Below, in pieces: positions 12,495 to 23,929 of a DNA stretch of 64,000 bases. Source of the DNA: Diatrype stigma (taxonomy: Eukaryota; Ascomycota; Sordariomycetes; Xylariales; Diatrypaceae); assembly GCA_022225965.2 (NCBI GenBank), contig JAKJXP020000026.1, forward strand, positions 310,001-374,000, given 5' to 3'. The first letter of the stretch is position 1. The number at the start of each line of letters is the position of its first letter. A program made the position numbers and the translations under genes. The notes beneath the pieces are model-generated. The model did not search any database and was not told the origin of the DNA. It worked only from the letters and a program-made list of their open reading frames with translations.

Positions 12495-13604
12495 ATGCCT
12501 CGAGCTAAGAGATCCAAGCAGTACCGCAAGCTTATGGAACAGTTTGCCATAGGTTTTGGCTTCCACGTCCCCTACCAAGTTCTCGTCGACGCAGATTTCT
12601 TAGCAGAGTCGATGAAGTGCAAGATGGAGATCGTACGCCGGTTAGAAGACACCCTGCACGGTCAAGTGAAGCCTTGTAAGCTCCTCGTTATCGGTGTCCA
12701 GCTGTCCAGTTCTAACAACGGTGTCCGTAGTGATAACCCAGTGCTCGATGCGACATGTGAGTAGATCCAATCATCTATCCTGCAGCCCACCCGATCCCAA
12801 GAAAGACGTGCTTGGGAGTACATATATAATATATATTCAGGCGAACCTTCTCCGTCCCGTTTTGCTGATCATGCCTACCTACCTACCGAATAGTTATACA
12901 ACCGTAAATCCGAGCCCGGGGTCCAAGACGCGATCGAACTAGCGAAGGCACACTTCGAGCGGCGGCGGTGCGGCCACCACCCGGACGAGTACCCGGAGCC
13001 GCTCAGCGCGCACGAGTGCATCGGCTCGGTCGTCGACCCCAAGCAGAGCGGCGTCAACAAGCACCGCTACGTGTGCGCCGTCAACGACGACGGCGTGCGC
13101 GCCGCCCTGCGCCGCATCCCCGGCGTGCCCCTGATCTTCATCCGCCGCTCCGTCGTCCTCATGGAGCCCATGGCCACCGCTACCGCCAAGGCCCGGTCCG
13201 CCGAGGAGCGCAAGAAGTTTCGCGCCGAGATCAAGACGCCCGCCGGCGGGGCCAAGCGGAAGCGCGCCCCTGAAGGTGACGGTAGCGACGATGATGAAGC
13301 TGGAGGCGCAAAGGACGGTGCGGCGAAACAGGAGGAGAAGAAGAAGAAGAAGAGATCAGGGCCCAAGGGTCCGAATCCGTTGTCGGTCAAGAAGAAAAGC
13401 AGTACAGCTCCTCGGCCCGAAAGCAAACCGAAGAAGGCGGACAGGACGGAGAGCATAGCTACGGCGACAGATGGCAATGATGCTTCGACGGAGCAGCCCA
13501 AGAAGAAGCGGAAGCGGAAGCACAAGGGCGGCGATACGGATGGGGGAGCGACCGTATCTACTGAGACCGGGGCGGCAGCTCCCATCACGGCTTCCGAAGC
13601 ATAG
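12495..13604 (+). CDS. UTP23: rRNA-processing PIN-domain protein Utp23
   Basis: Three exons: 12495-12675, 12731-12756 (only 26 nt) and 12894-13604 (305 aa). The start PRAKRSKQYRKLMEQF and the block PYQVLVDADF...LHGQVKP are diagnostic of Utp23. The tiny second exon restores KPLITQCSMRH, matching the family, and exon 3 continues LYNRKSEP. A zinc-binding Cys-His-His-Cys pattern follows (RRCGHHPDEYPEPLSAHEC). The PIN core ends near FIRRSVVLMEP (about residue 155). The C-terminal half is Lys/Arg-rich with KKKKK and KRKRKH clusters, suggesting nucleolar localisation. Family role: component of the small-subunit processome, acting on 18S pre-rRNA and snR30 release. Several PIN catalytic acids are commonly lost in Utp23, so nuclease activity should not be assumed. 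Confidence 0.94.
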
Positions 13605-14955
13605 GGAAATGTTGTCACTATTTTATTGCTAGTGGGATAGCGTATGGAAGGTGCTATTACACCCTATATTGCACCACATGCTGCAAAGGAGTCGGTTAGT
13701 CAGCTAGGAGACTGTATATTCTCCTATTCTCCTTACCCAGTTTTTAAGTATTATAAGCGTAATGATACCATCGTCGGGTGTATTTTCAGACACCTATAAT
13801 AGGCCTCCTACTCTCACTACTTGTTTGTTTCCCCTGTTCTTCTTTCCTGGACCTCGACCCAAGACAATTCGAAGTCCAATACGCATCGCATCGCCTTGTC
13901 TCCCGGGTTCCTTGCCTGATATGCTGCCTAACTAGTGCCAACAGAGGCCAGAGGCAAATATGCTGGTACGATGCCGTTGTTTTTCTCGTACGTAGAAACG
14001 GCTGACCGGCACTGCTAATTGCGCCGAGCTATCGTATCACGGCTGACCCGTCGTGCCAGTACGCAAGCCGTGGGTCAAATAGTGTGATAGTGTTATGATG
14101 GCTTGCAGGCGTCGCTACCAGGTTGCACTGACCGCTAGGTAGTCTATCTAAGTGGTATGTATATACATACAGCTGGCCTGTATGATGCCCTGCTGTGATG
14201 CCCTGCATTTACTGGACATAGTTACCCCGCCTCAGCATCCTTGGGCGGCTTGACCACTGACCTGGCCAGTCTAGGACTCTAGGCCATCCGTACCCGCAAA
14301 AAGGCCCGCTGACACTGCGCCATAGAGGTGGTACGTAACTCTGACTTGTTGAAAGAGGCGGTGCCCATATTGAAGGGTCACTTGTGGAAATAACATATTG
14401 ATTAGTTATTTTGTTGACCATCCATTGAGCGCTTGATATACTGAAAGGCTTTGTTCATTGGTATTGATTGAATCCATTCATCTTCAGTTACTGGTCCGTG
14501 ATTCCAACCTAACTGCGGGGAGCTGTAATTCAAGTCTCTGTTACCTACCAGGTATTGTACATACTCTACATATCTGGTGCTGCCGTATCTGTATGATCCC
14601 AATGACCCGAGACATGTACATACGTGACATAGCGGACAAGCCAAACCACGTTAAACAAGGAGACCCCTGGGCCTAAAGAACTACATACACTAACGTTATC
14701 GCATTCCTTTGGGTTGTGTGGGGAAGTCGAGACTTTCTGTTGGAGCCGTTCAATGCTGCACTCAGATTCCCGGACATCACCATAATCGCCTCGACTGCAT
14801 AATCCATAGCAGAGCTAAATATTACATGTTGCATACCTGGAAGGCCCGAGCCTGATGAACCACCGCTGCCGAATACCAAACCCCACGACCAGCCGACCAA
14901 CATAGAGATTATTGCCGTGAAAGGTATCGATGATAAACAGCAGAGCAACTTCCAA
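13605..14955. other. Spacer between UTP23 and the DUF726 gene
   Basis: About 1.35 kb without a supportable gene. Open frames are short and unlike any family I recognise. The right part presumably contains the promoter of the plus-strand gene starting at 14956. Confidence 0.6.
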
Positions 14956-17900
14956 ATGACGGCGGGGGACGTGCAAGAATTCGACGACTTCGGTCTACCC
15001 ATTCGCAAATATGTCAGCCCTGGACCGCCCTCCCAGGATGGCGGGAGAAGTAGCTCGGTCAACGGGATGGGAGGTGCCACAAGTACGACACCGGCAGCGG
15101 CAGCGGTAGCAGACAACACAGAGAATAAGGCACAGTCCGCTGCTAAAGCGCCAGAAAGAGAGGATAGCCAGGCAAAGAACGAAGGGCTAAAAGTGCCATC
15201 CCAACAAAGCAAATCGAATAGGACCTCGGCCGAAAATAGTGAAGATGACGACTTTCAGGATGCCCCGTCAACTCCGGTTCCGGAGTGCGTTATCGAAGTC
15301 AAGTCGCAGGAACCCGATGACCTCAAAACACCAGTACCACCCCATTTAGAAAGCAGAGAAAAGAACGAGCCTGGCTTGGCAGCAACAGAAACAACGAACG
15401 ACCCGGTCCCGAGAGAGAATACGATATTGGATGAGGCTCCGAAGCGGAAAAATACACTAGACATAGCAGCGCAAGCGATCTCAGGGCCCTCGATCAAGGA
15501 GCTAGAAGCCAGCAAGCAAACCGAACAAGCAAAGAATACCCCTCCTGTTCAACATACTCGGGATACAAGTATAGCAAGCTCGACCCAGGAAATATCTGAG
15601 TTCTCACACCAGCAACTCACAGCCCCGAAAGAAAAGGAGAAGGATGACGAAGATGACTGGCAGACCATGCCAGCTTATGCACCGTACGACATATATGATG
15701 ACGACGACAGGTTAGTGGCTAAGGAACACAATGTCGAAGAGGATGAGAATTATGGCTACGCCGGTCTGGGAGGTGCTGGAAAGGGTTATACCAAGGTGCT
15801 AGAAGATGATGACGCCGAGTCAGAAACCAGCATGGATGACAATACACGATACCTTTTCAACAATGTTAAATCCACGAGTTTAACGGAGGTCGACGAGGAG
15901 CAGCGAGATGCCGTTTCCCAGCTACAGGCGACTAAATATCTCTTGACCGAAGGCCAGAGGATAGCATATGTGGGGGTCACACGTTTGGAACTGCATGAAA
16001 TGGTGAAGGCTGCCGAGAAGATCGATTATCCTAAGAAGATAAAGAAGGAAATACAGGTGGCAGCCGAGGCAATGAAGATGTGGTCGCAGAAGATCATGAT
16101 TCGCCTCTACGCGCACATGGAGATCAGCCAGGCCGAGCAGGTCATGATCGAGCAGCTAGCCGAACATGGCGTCATGCCCCAGGATCTCACGCCGGCACTC
16201 ATGCAGAATGCGAGGGTGAAGAACCCCATGGCGGAGAAAGCACCCTCCACCGCGAGTTTGACAAGCCCACGGGGATCTATCTCTAGCAGCATGCTAGAAG
16301 AAGCGGCCTCGCCGGTACCCCCTCCTTACGAAAGCCACGACGGCGAAGATATGCCAGAAGTCAAGACACCGTCACAATTACCACACACAGCCAAGATCGA
16401 TATAGATCTGCGGTGGACGGTGCTTTGCGATCTGTTCCTCGTCCTGATCGCAGATTCTATATATGATGCACGGTCACGGACATTGCTAGAACGCGTAGGC
16501 AAAGAACTAGAGGTTCCCTGGATAGACATATGTCGCTTCGAGAAACGCGTCACCGATGCTTTGGAAATGCAGCAGCAGGCAGAGAAGGAGAACTGGAACG
16601 AGGGAGAGCACCTCGAGAACCGGCGAAAGATGGCCCTCAAGCGACGGTACGTCATGATGGGCTTGGCGACCGTAGGAGGAGGCTTGGTCATCGGTCTTTC
16701 TGCTGGCCTCATGGCGCCCCTCATCGGTGCTGGTCTTGCTACTGGCTTCACGGCAATCGGGGTAGGTGGCACGAGCTCTTTCCTAGCTGGGGCAGGAGGA
16801 GCAGCTATCATCACCTCGGGCGCTGCGGCATCTGGCAGTATCATGGGTGGCAGAGCGGCCAACCGAAGAACGGGCGCGGTGAAGACGTTTGAGTACCGGC
16901 CGCTGCACAATAACAAACGGGTGAACCTGATCGTTTCGATCTCTGGCTGGTTGTCTAGCAAGCACGATGACATTCGCTTGCCATTCAGTACGATCGACCC
17001 TATCATGGGGGACATATACTCGATTTTGTGGGAGCCGGAGATGCTGACGAGCATGGGAGATACCATCAACATTCTAGCTACCGAGGTAAGCGATCATCTA
17101 CGTCCACACAGTTTATTGTCCTAATCGGGAATTGTACTAAAGATGAAATACAGGCTGTCACGCAAAGTCTCCAACAGGTGCTAGGCGCCACCGTATTGAT
17201 GAGTCTCATGGCCGCTTTGCAGCTGCCCATCGTGCTATCCAAGCTCTCTTACCTAGTTGACAACCCCTGGGCCGTATCTCTAGATCGGGCGTGGGCAGCC
17301 GGCCTCATCCTAGCAGATTCCCTGATTGACCGGAACTTGGGCACTCGACCTATCACCCTTGTTGGGTACTCCCTAGGCGCACGAGTCATCTTCTCGTGCC
17401 TACTTGAACTAGCTCGGAAGGGCGCCTACGGACTAGTACAGAACGTGTACATGTTCGGCTCGCCCGTTGTGGTGAAGATGGAGGAATACCTCCGGTGTCG
17501 AACCGTCGTCGCGGGAAGGTGGGTAAACGGGTACAACAAGACCGATTGGATCCTCGGGTATCTCTTCCGCCTGACGAACGGTGGTATCCGGCGCGTGGCC
17601 GGCTTGGCTACCGTGGAAGGCATACCCGGTCTGGAGAACATGGACTGCACGGAATTCGTCGTCGGCCACATGGAGTACCGGACGGCGATGCCCCGGCTGC
17701 TCCGGGAGTGCGGCTGGGTCGTCGAGAGCGACGAGTTCGTCGAGATCGAAGATCCGGACCCGGAGAACCACCAAGAGAGACAGCGGGAGATCATCAACGA
17801 GATCGAGGAGGCCCGCCGCGCGCTCGAGAAGGAAGAGAGCGCCAAGAAGCGCGGCAGCAGCGGCAGCGGCTGGGGCCTTTTCGGCCGAAAGAAGAAGGCC

Positions 17901-18581
17901 GCCCGCGCCGAGTGGGAGGTCTACGAAGATAATAAGGATAGCAAGGACAAGGACATTCGGGGGCCCACGGGCGGAGACCCCTCGCGGACCGAGGACAAGC
18001 ACGGCAACAATCACGGCGTCCTGTTCGACGTCGACGCCATCCGCGCCGAGCTCGCCAGGGAGCAGGAGCAGAAGGAGGAGGATCGGCAGCAGCTGCAACC
18101 CAAGGAGCTGCAGTCGACGCTGCCTCCCATGGTGCTGCAGGCACCCAATCACAACTACAACCCGCGCGATGGCCTCCGCGAAACCAGGAGTGCGGACGGC
18201 ACGCTCGGGACAAGGGGGTCGCCGTTCTCGTACGAACCGCCGAGGACGGCGTTTGGCCAGAGCGGCGGCAGCGGCAACTACGGCGGCTGGGGCCAAGAGG
18301 ACGACGAGGAGATCCAGATGACGTTCGACACGGCGTTCCACGACCCCATATCGTCGTCGCCGCCGGGGCCACCGCCCAAGCCGCCAGCGAAGGACGACTA
18401 CACGTACTACCACGCCGCCACCAGGGAGCCCTCCTCGAGCGTGTCGATGTCGTCCGACAGCCGGCCCGAGATCAGCAGGAGCTCGAACACGGTCCCGAAC
18501 GTGGTGCTCGCGGACCCCTGGGCCGAGCTCGACGACGAGGATTTCGGCAAGGAGAAGGAGATCGAGTTGACGTTTGCGTGA
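14956..18581 (+). CDS. DUF726 (TMCO4/Mil1-like) alpha/beta-hydrolase membrane protein
   Basis: Two exons: 14956-17085 and 17154-18581 (1185 aa), with one 68-nt intron (GTAAGC...ACAG). The ATG chosen precedes TAGDVQEFDDFGLP; an earlier in-frame codon is only GTG. The first ~430 residues are acidic and disordered. A conserved helical region follows, then a Gly/Ala-rich hydrophobic segment (about 565-635) with membrane-spanning character. Next comes the hydrolase core, with SISGWLSS, a nucleophile-elbow GYSLG (about 781-785) and MFGSPV. The C-terminal ~330 residues are charged and disordered and include KKRGSSGSG. DUF726 proteins such as yeast Mil1 (YFL034W) and animal TMCO4 share this membrane-plus-lipase-like layout. 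Their substrate is not well established, so enzymatic activity is inferred only from the GxSxG motif. Confidence 0.88.
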
Positions 18582-20002
18582 TCGCTTCATTGCTCAGTCA
18601 ACCAGTTAGTCGGTCGAAAAGCAACAGTGCTTGCGTGCATTTGTCGTCATATCTGATCATCCCGAAGCCGGAACGGAGATATCAGATGAAGAGATGTCGA
18701 ATATCGAATGTCGGGAACGCAACACAAAAACAACATTATGTCATATTATATCAGATTGCAGAATCTCGCCACCACGGTTGTTCTCTACACCTAATGCATA
18801 CTTACTTACCCACGCATACGAATCTCGATGTTTGGTTCGGGTGGTCAAGGTATCTACCTAGATGGGATCAGCTCTATTCGTCATGGCGTTTTTTCCCCTT
18901 TTTTGGGATTCTTTTCTTTCAAGGAAGTTCAATCATCATTAGATTGGTGCTTTAACGTGCCCAGAACAGCTCTCACTGTTTATCCTAGATAGAGGGGCTA
19001 TCATCTTGCATCGTTCATTCATATGTTCTGCGGGTGGTGGCGCTTGTATGTGTGTGCGCGCGTGTATATATACATATATATTACTACTATTACCTACTTG
19101 AGGACGAAAGAGCGAAAGCATAGTGGGTGGATGAGTGAGTGGGTGGAAGGAAGGCAGGGCACGCTCGTGGTGATGTTCCCGTCCGGGCCTGGCTTGGCTT
19201 GGCTGAGGCTGGGTGGGTAAGGCATAGCACGCGGGCTGGGCTGGGCTGGGCTGGGTAGTCTTGGTCGTTCGTTAACGTTTTGGACCCCATCACAGCTTCG
19301 CCATGATAGCAGTGCGTTCGTGTGTATGCGTGTGTACCACCACGCGGTATATTGCTCATGGGGGCTGATGGGCGATTGTGTCGAGATGGGCAACCAGCCA
19401 GACAGACAGACAGACTTTGAGATAAGCAAGGAAGATATATCGGCGAATGAACGAATAATGTACTGTGACAATGCATGCATACTTATATAATGAGCACGGT
19501 TGTGATGCGGCTTGATCATATTCGGTCAATTCAACTGATCAACCTACGCACGTGCCTACTACCCAAGTATTGATATAGACTACCCCCTATCCATCCCACC
19601 CCTTTCCTATACATCATCGTTCTTTCCCTCGGCAGCTTCGCACCTGAGACATGTGCCCATCACGTCCTGGGAAACCCTGTCCCGGTAGGTAGGACGTAAT
19701 CCACGACGACCTTGTTCCCGGAGGACGAGTTGGCCCGGGAAGCATAGTCCGGAAGGACCTAGCTGGGAAAGGCTTGATTGGGGTAAGGACTGGCCCGGGA
19801 GGATGTACTTCGTGGTGGCGTGGTGCTATTTACACGTTTCATCATACTATGTATTCAATTGCCATCTTAAAACATTCGCCTTCTTTCGTAAATAACTTGG
19901 CGATGTCATGGTCAACACGAGTCTGAGCAATTATAGAAGCCATTTGGTTTTTATCACTAGATTTCCTTAGCTACTATTCATTGAGGTCGGTGTCATAGTC
20001 AC
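18582..20002. other. Convergent spacer between the DUF726 gene and the STAND-like gene
   Basis: About 1.4 kb. It contains GT/AT dinucleotide-rich DNA near 19045-19085, a GGCTG run near 19225-19250 and a GACA run near 19398-19412. No gene is supportable. Both flanking genes point into it, so it should hold two 3' ends. Confidence 0.6.
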
Positions 20003-21389
20003 TTACTTGCGGAGATATGGTTTCACTTCGCAGAAAGGGCTTGTGCGGTCCTCAGGGGAAAAAGGCTTGAGAATTACTCTCAAGTGTATCTTCATTCCCT
20101 GGCGAAGACCCAAGTATAAAGGCTCTTTTGGATTCAGTAATCGGCCGGTATGACTTTCTTCCAGAAGGCACAATAGTTTAGGAACCAAACACATATCTTT
20201 GTATATCGATCTCTTTTCTCCAGTCATGTCCAATTTCTGTCCTGGAAGACCACCAATATCACCTACACCAAGTCGACAATCGTCTAGAAGGGAAGTCATA
20301 GTCTGAAAGACGGTCAGCTCAAGAGATGCGTGGAATCAAGGCAGCCGGAAATACTCACATTCCACGTGATCTTGCCGATCCACTCGGGGGGGATAGTCAC
20401 CACCCTGCCGTAGCCATCCTGAATGACAGCAGGGAGCTCCTTTGTCGGGTCTAAAGAATGGTAGATCGTTTGATTCGAAAGCAATAAATGGATGGCTGCA
20501 ACGTTCTGTGAAACCTGAACAAGTAATTGTTTGACCTCAAGCACGGCTGCGAACCCCGTCTTTATCGACTCAAGCAACGCCCAGTAGCCCCTGCCTTGAG
20601 CAACGAGTTCGGTGCTGATGGTTTCAAAGTGTTTCTCTTGTATCTCATTAGACCTGCTCTGTTTCCGCAGCAATTCAAGCATTTCTTCCTGGTGTTGCTG
20701 GGCCTTAGATACGAGCTGGTAGACTTCCTCGGTCCTAGCATGCAATGTTGCATTGTCTACTCGAGCCGATTTCCTGAGCCAAGTATTAGTGCCGTATCGA
20801 AGACCCGAGTACTCAAATAAGAATATTAAAGTTGTATACCGTGTTGCAAGAGCCGTCAGAAGAGTCAATCTCTCAATGCCTTGCCGTAGCTCACAACGCA
20901 GGACTTCGATGCGCTTCTTATCTCTAAGTAGCCACTCGCCTTTCCTTAACACATCCTTGAGCTTGTTATCCGAGCCCCCAACCTGGAAGCTAGCATGATA
21001 CTTCGGACATAGGCGGTCGAGTACTTCCTGGATCAAGTGTCCGCACCGGTCTACTACTGCCTTGGCAATATTGTCGAGTTGGTTCAGGTGTAGCGAGAAC
21101 TCGTGCTGTTCGTAGGTAGCGACGACCTGTTGTTATAGGCAGGCCCAGTGTTAGTTAGATCAAGCATAGTAACGGTACCAGAGCATATCGCAAACTAGGA
21201 GAGGGTGGAACGGCTTACCTGCATCAAGATTCTAACGAATTCCTCCAAATCCTTCCGCAGGTCTTGGTGTTCATCGACACTGCTACCAGCACCCCGGATG
21301 CCCACCCCTAGAGCATGGCCAAGTTGGTACGCGAGCTGGCAGACAGCGATGATGTCTCCTAGGCTTCCAAATGCCAAGGCGACTTCCAT
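20003..21389 (-). CDS. Fungal protein with STAND-like N-terminal helical region
   Basis: Four exons: 21389-21219, 21126-20840, 20773-20359 and 20302-20003 (390 aa). All junctions are GT-AG and in frame; introns are 93, 66 and 56 nt. The N-terminus (EVALAFGSLGDIIAVCQLAYQL) resembles the short helical region at the start of many fungal STAND/NACHT and ankyrin proteins and of fungal ubiquitin-like-domain proteins. The middle is amphipathic and coiled-coil-like (QQHQEEMLELLRKQSRS). A conserved-looking segment VVTIPPEWIGKITWN lies near residue 290, where related fungal proteins usually pass into a C-terminal domain. Here only ~100 more residues follow, with no nucleotide-binding P-loop. The function is unknown. 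A signalling or incompatibility-related adaptor is possible but unproven. Confidence 0.7.
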
Positions 21390-22230
21390 GGTAGAATGCC
21401 TATACGATCGGATCCTGTAAAACCCAAAGCTTGGGTTGTTTCACGCGCTGAGCAATGTTAGGGTATCAGGATAGATGGATGGATAGTTGGGATGTGAAAT
21501 TGATGCTGGAGTGAGCGTTCCTCCCTGGAGACTAGAAGAAGTGGCATGGATGAGAGTGGTGTGGTGTGTAAGTATGGCTGAAGAACGCCTATTCTCATCC
21601 AAGGCTGACTCTGCTCATCTCGCTACGTGGCTGGCCGGAACGGGGCGATCGATGTCGTTATACTTGGACCAATAGCTTCTGCGCATCGCGATCCGATTGC
21701 AGAAGAGCACAGGTAAGTATCTGCACAGCCATGATGTAACCCAATTATGATCACGCTTCCTTGGAATAGAGCTCCATCGCCCGTGGATACGTTAAATATC
21801 GAGATCTTCGCATTCATCCGCCACACTTCTCCAAGGTACCGAGGTATATACAGACAGACACAGGGAGAGAGCCCAGCGGTTTTCCTCGCCCTATCCTTTC
21901 AGCCTCAATACATTACATATCGTACCCATATAAGCCCCTCTCCCCTCGTTCCCTCTCATCCTCTTACCCGCAAGCGTTAGAAACCCCGACTCTTGTCCCC
22001 TGGAAAGCGAAGGTATATATATGTACGCACATAACGCCGCCAGCAATTCAACCAGCTAGCTAGCCACCTGTCGAGGCGTCACGGCCGCACAGCCCCGTAC
22101 ATTAGGCAGCACATGGGTTCATTCCGCAATGGGGTTCGGATGAAAATGAATCATGTACTTGGAAAACGCTGAGGTTTTTAGATCAAACAATGAGAACATT
22201 CCTTCTGCTGCAGCCATTCCTTCCCCCCTA
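21390..22230. other. Spacer between two co-oriented minus-strand genes
   Basis: About 0.84 kb containing the promoter of the STAND-like gene (left) and the 3' region of the single-pass membrane protein gene (right). No gene is supportable. A TATATATAT element lies near 22014-22021. Confidence 0.55.
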
Positions 22231-23929
22231 TCAATGCCCGTGGCCCCGCGTCGTCGGCGACGTCGGCGGTGTTGTTACCGTTAGCGACGTCGGCGACGTT
22301 GGCGACATCTGTTGCCGGTTGTCGTTGTTATTGTTTCTGTCATCATTATTACCATCGCTGTTGTTGTTATTGTCACTGTGGCTCTGGCCAGTGCCACCGC
22401 CGCCGCCGCCGCTGCCCGCCTCCTCGATAGCGGCGTCGAGCTGGCGCTCCTCCTCCTCGAGCCGCCGGATCTCGTCCTCCGTCATGCCCTCCTCGACGAG
22501 GTGGGCGTAGCGCGACTCGATGGGCGACGCCGTCGCCGCCGCCGTCGACCGGCTCTGGTCGCGGCTGTGTCCCCCGCGGCTGCCGCCGTAGTAGTAGTTG
22601 GACGGGTTTAGCGGCAGCGACGCCTGGCTGTCGGCGCCCGTCGTCGTGACCGCCACGCCCGGCGGGGCCGCGTAGTCGTTGTGGTTGTACGGAGCGGCAT
22701 ATGCTGCCCCTGACCCCGACCCTGACCCTGACCCTGCATCCGCCGCTGCTGCTCCTCCGCCGTGGATGGAGCGGTCGCGCGACTCGGCCGCCCCTATCCC
22801 CGCCGCCGCTTCCTTCTCCGTCATCATGACGGCGCCCGAGCCGGCGCCGTACGGGCCCTCGTGGGCCCGCGCGAAGCCGGCCGACGAGCGCTGCCGCTGC
22901 CGCTGCCGCCGCCGCAGGCAGAAGAACCAGACTAGGACGCCGGCGACGGCGAGCGCGCCGACGACGACGCCCACGACGATGCCGGCGATGGCCCCGGGGG
23001 CCAGCGCTCGTCCGCTAGCGCTGCTGCTGCCGTCGTCGGCTTCGCCCGCCCCGCCGGCGTCCGAGCTGGATGTCGGGTCGGAGGTGGGGTCGGCCGTCGA
23101 CGTGGGCGCGGAGGTCTCCTCGCCGTTGGCCTCGATCGTGTCGGCGGGCTGGGCCTGGCTCCTGAGGATGCCCTGGGCCGTGGCGATCAGGGCCGGGTCG
23201 GCGCTGTTGGCGACGATGAACTCCGAGCTGTAGCTGCGGGCGACGCTGGTCTCGTTCTGGGACACCACCTCCATGTAGAGGACCTTGTCGTTCCAGACCT
23301 CGTCGAACTCGGCCGCGTTGCTCTTGATCGCCAAGATGGTGCTGTACTCACTCATCGATTCGGGGGTCACTGGTCAAGGTACCGAACACCGTCAGCTAAC
23401 TATCTTCTTCGTTTTCATCTGGTTATCCCTTTTGTTCCCCGCGTCCTCCGGCTTTCGGGGGATCGCTAAGGCATGTGCATATAAAGTTGGTATAGATGAG
23501 TTAGTTACCTTGGAGATTGAAAGCCCCTCCGCCCTCGGGCGGCAATATGCCCGAATCCGACCGGCGCTCTAAGAGCCCTGCATTGCTATATATGCCGGGG
23601 GCGCTCCTCTTGCCGTTGTCTGTCAGTGAAGGTACATCGAGGTTTTGTCCGATGACGCTGTCGTCTCCACTGGTTTGCTCTCGCCTGTGCAACTTCAGCT
23701 CCTTGACGATAAGGAGGTTCTCGACGGGCGCGGTCCAGGTGATCGTCACATCGCCGTCCGTTTGCTTGAAGACCGCTGAGGAGTTCAGGTTATCTCCGAA
23801 TTTTATGAATGCATGCGGAGATACGGTGGTCGTCGGTTCCGTCGAGGAATCCGACGTCGTCGTTTGTCCAGCAACCCCTTGTACTAGCAAGCCAGCGAGA
23901 AGCCCAAATTTCGATGCATTGAGCCGCAT
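22231..23929 (-). CDS. Secretory single-pass membrane protein, Ser/Thr-rich (Mid2/WSC-like layout)
   Basis: Two exons: 23929-23509 and 23369-22231 (519 aa). The intron of 139 nt (GTAACT...CCAG) joins FNLQ to VTPESMSEYS. Residues 1-21 form a signal peptide ending QGVAG. The extracellular part has a compact beta-like region with VTITWTAPVENL and VWNDKVLYMEV, then a Ser/Thr/Ala stretch. One transmembrane helix (about 266-291, AIAGIVVGVVVGALAVAG...) ends in CLRRRQRQRQR. The cytoplasmic tail is low complexity (Gly-Ser repeat, His-Asn, poly-Gly, Asn/Asp-rich end). The layout resembles fungal cell-wall sensors or receptors of unknown function. It lacks the Cys pattern of a WSC domain, so no specific sensor family is claimed. 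Confidence 0.8.
22708..22740. repeat. 6-bp tandem repeat coding for Gly-Ser
   Basis: CCTGAC/CCCGAC units repeat within the cytoplasmic-tail coding region of the single-pass protein and encode alternating Gly and Ser on the minus strand. Confidence 0.75.

Noticed and set aside
17433..18590. 385-codon minus-strand frame antisense to the DUF726 gene
   Set aside because: It overlaps verified coding sequence, is Leu/Val/Arg-biased as expected for the complement of GC-rich codons, and matches no family.
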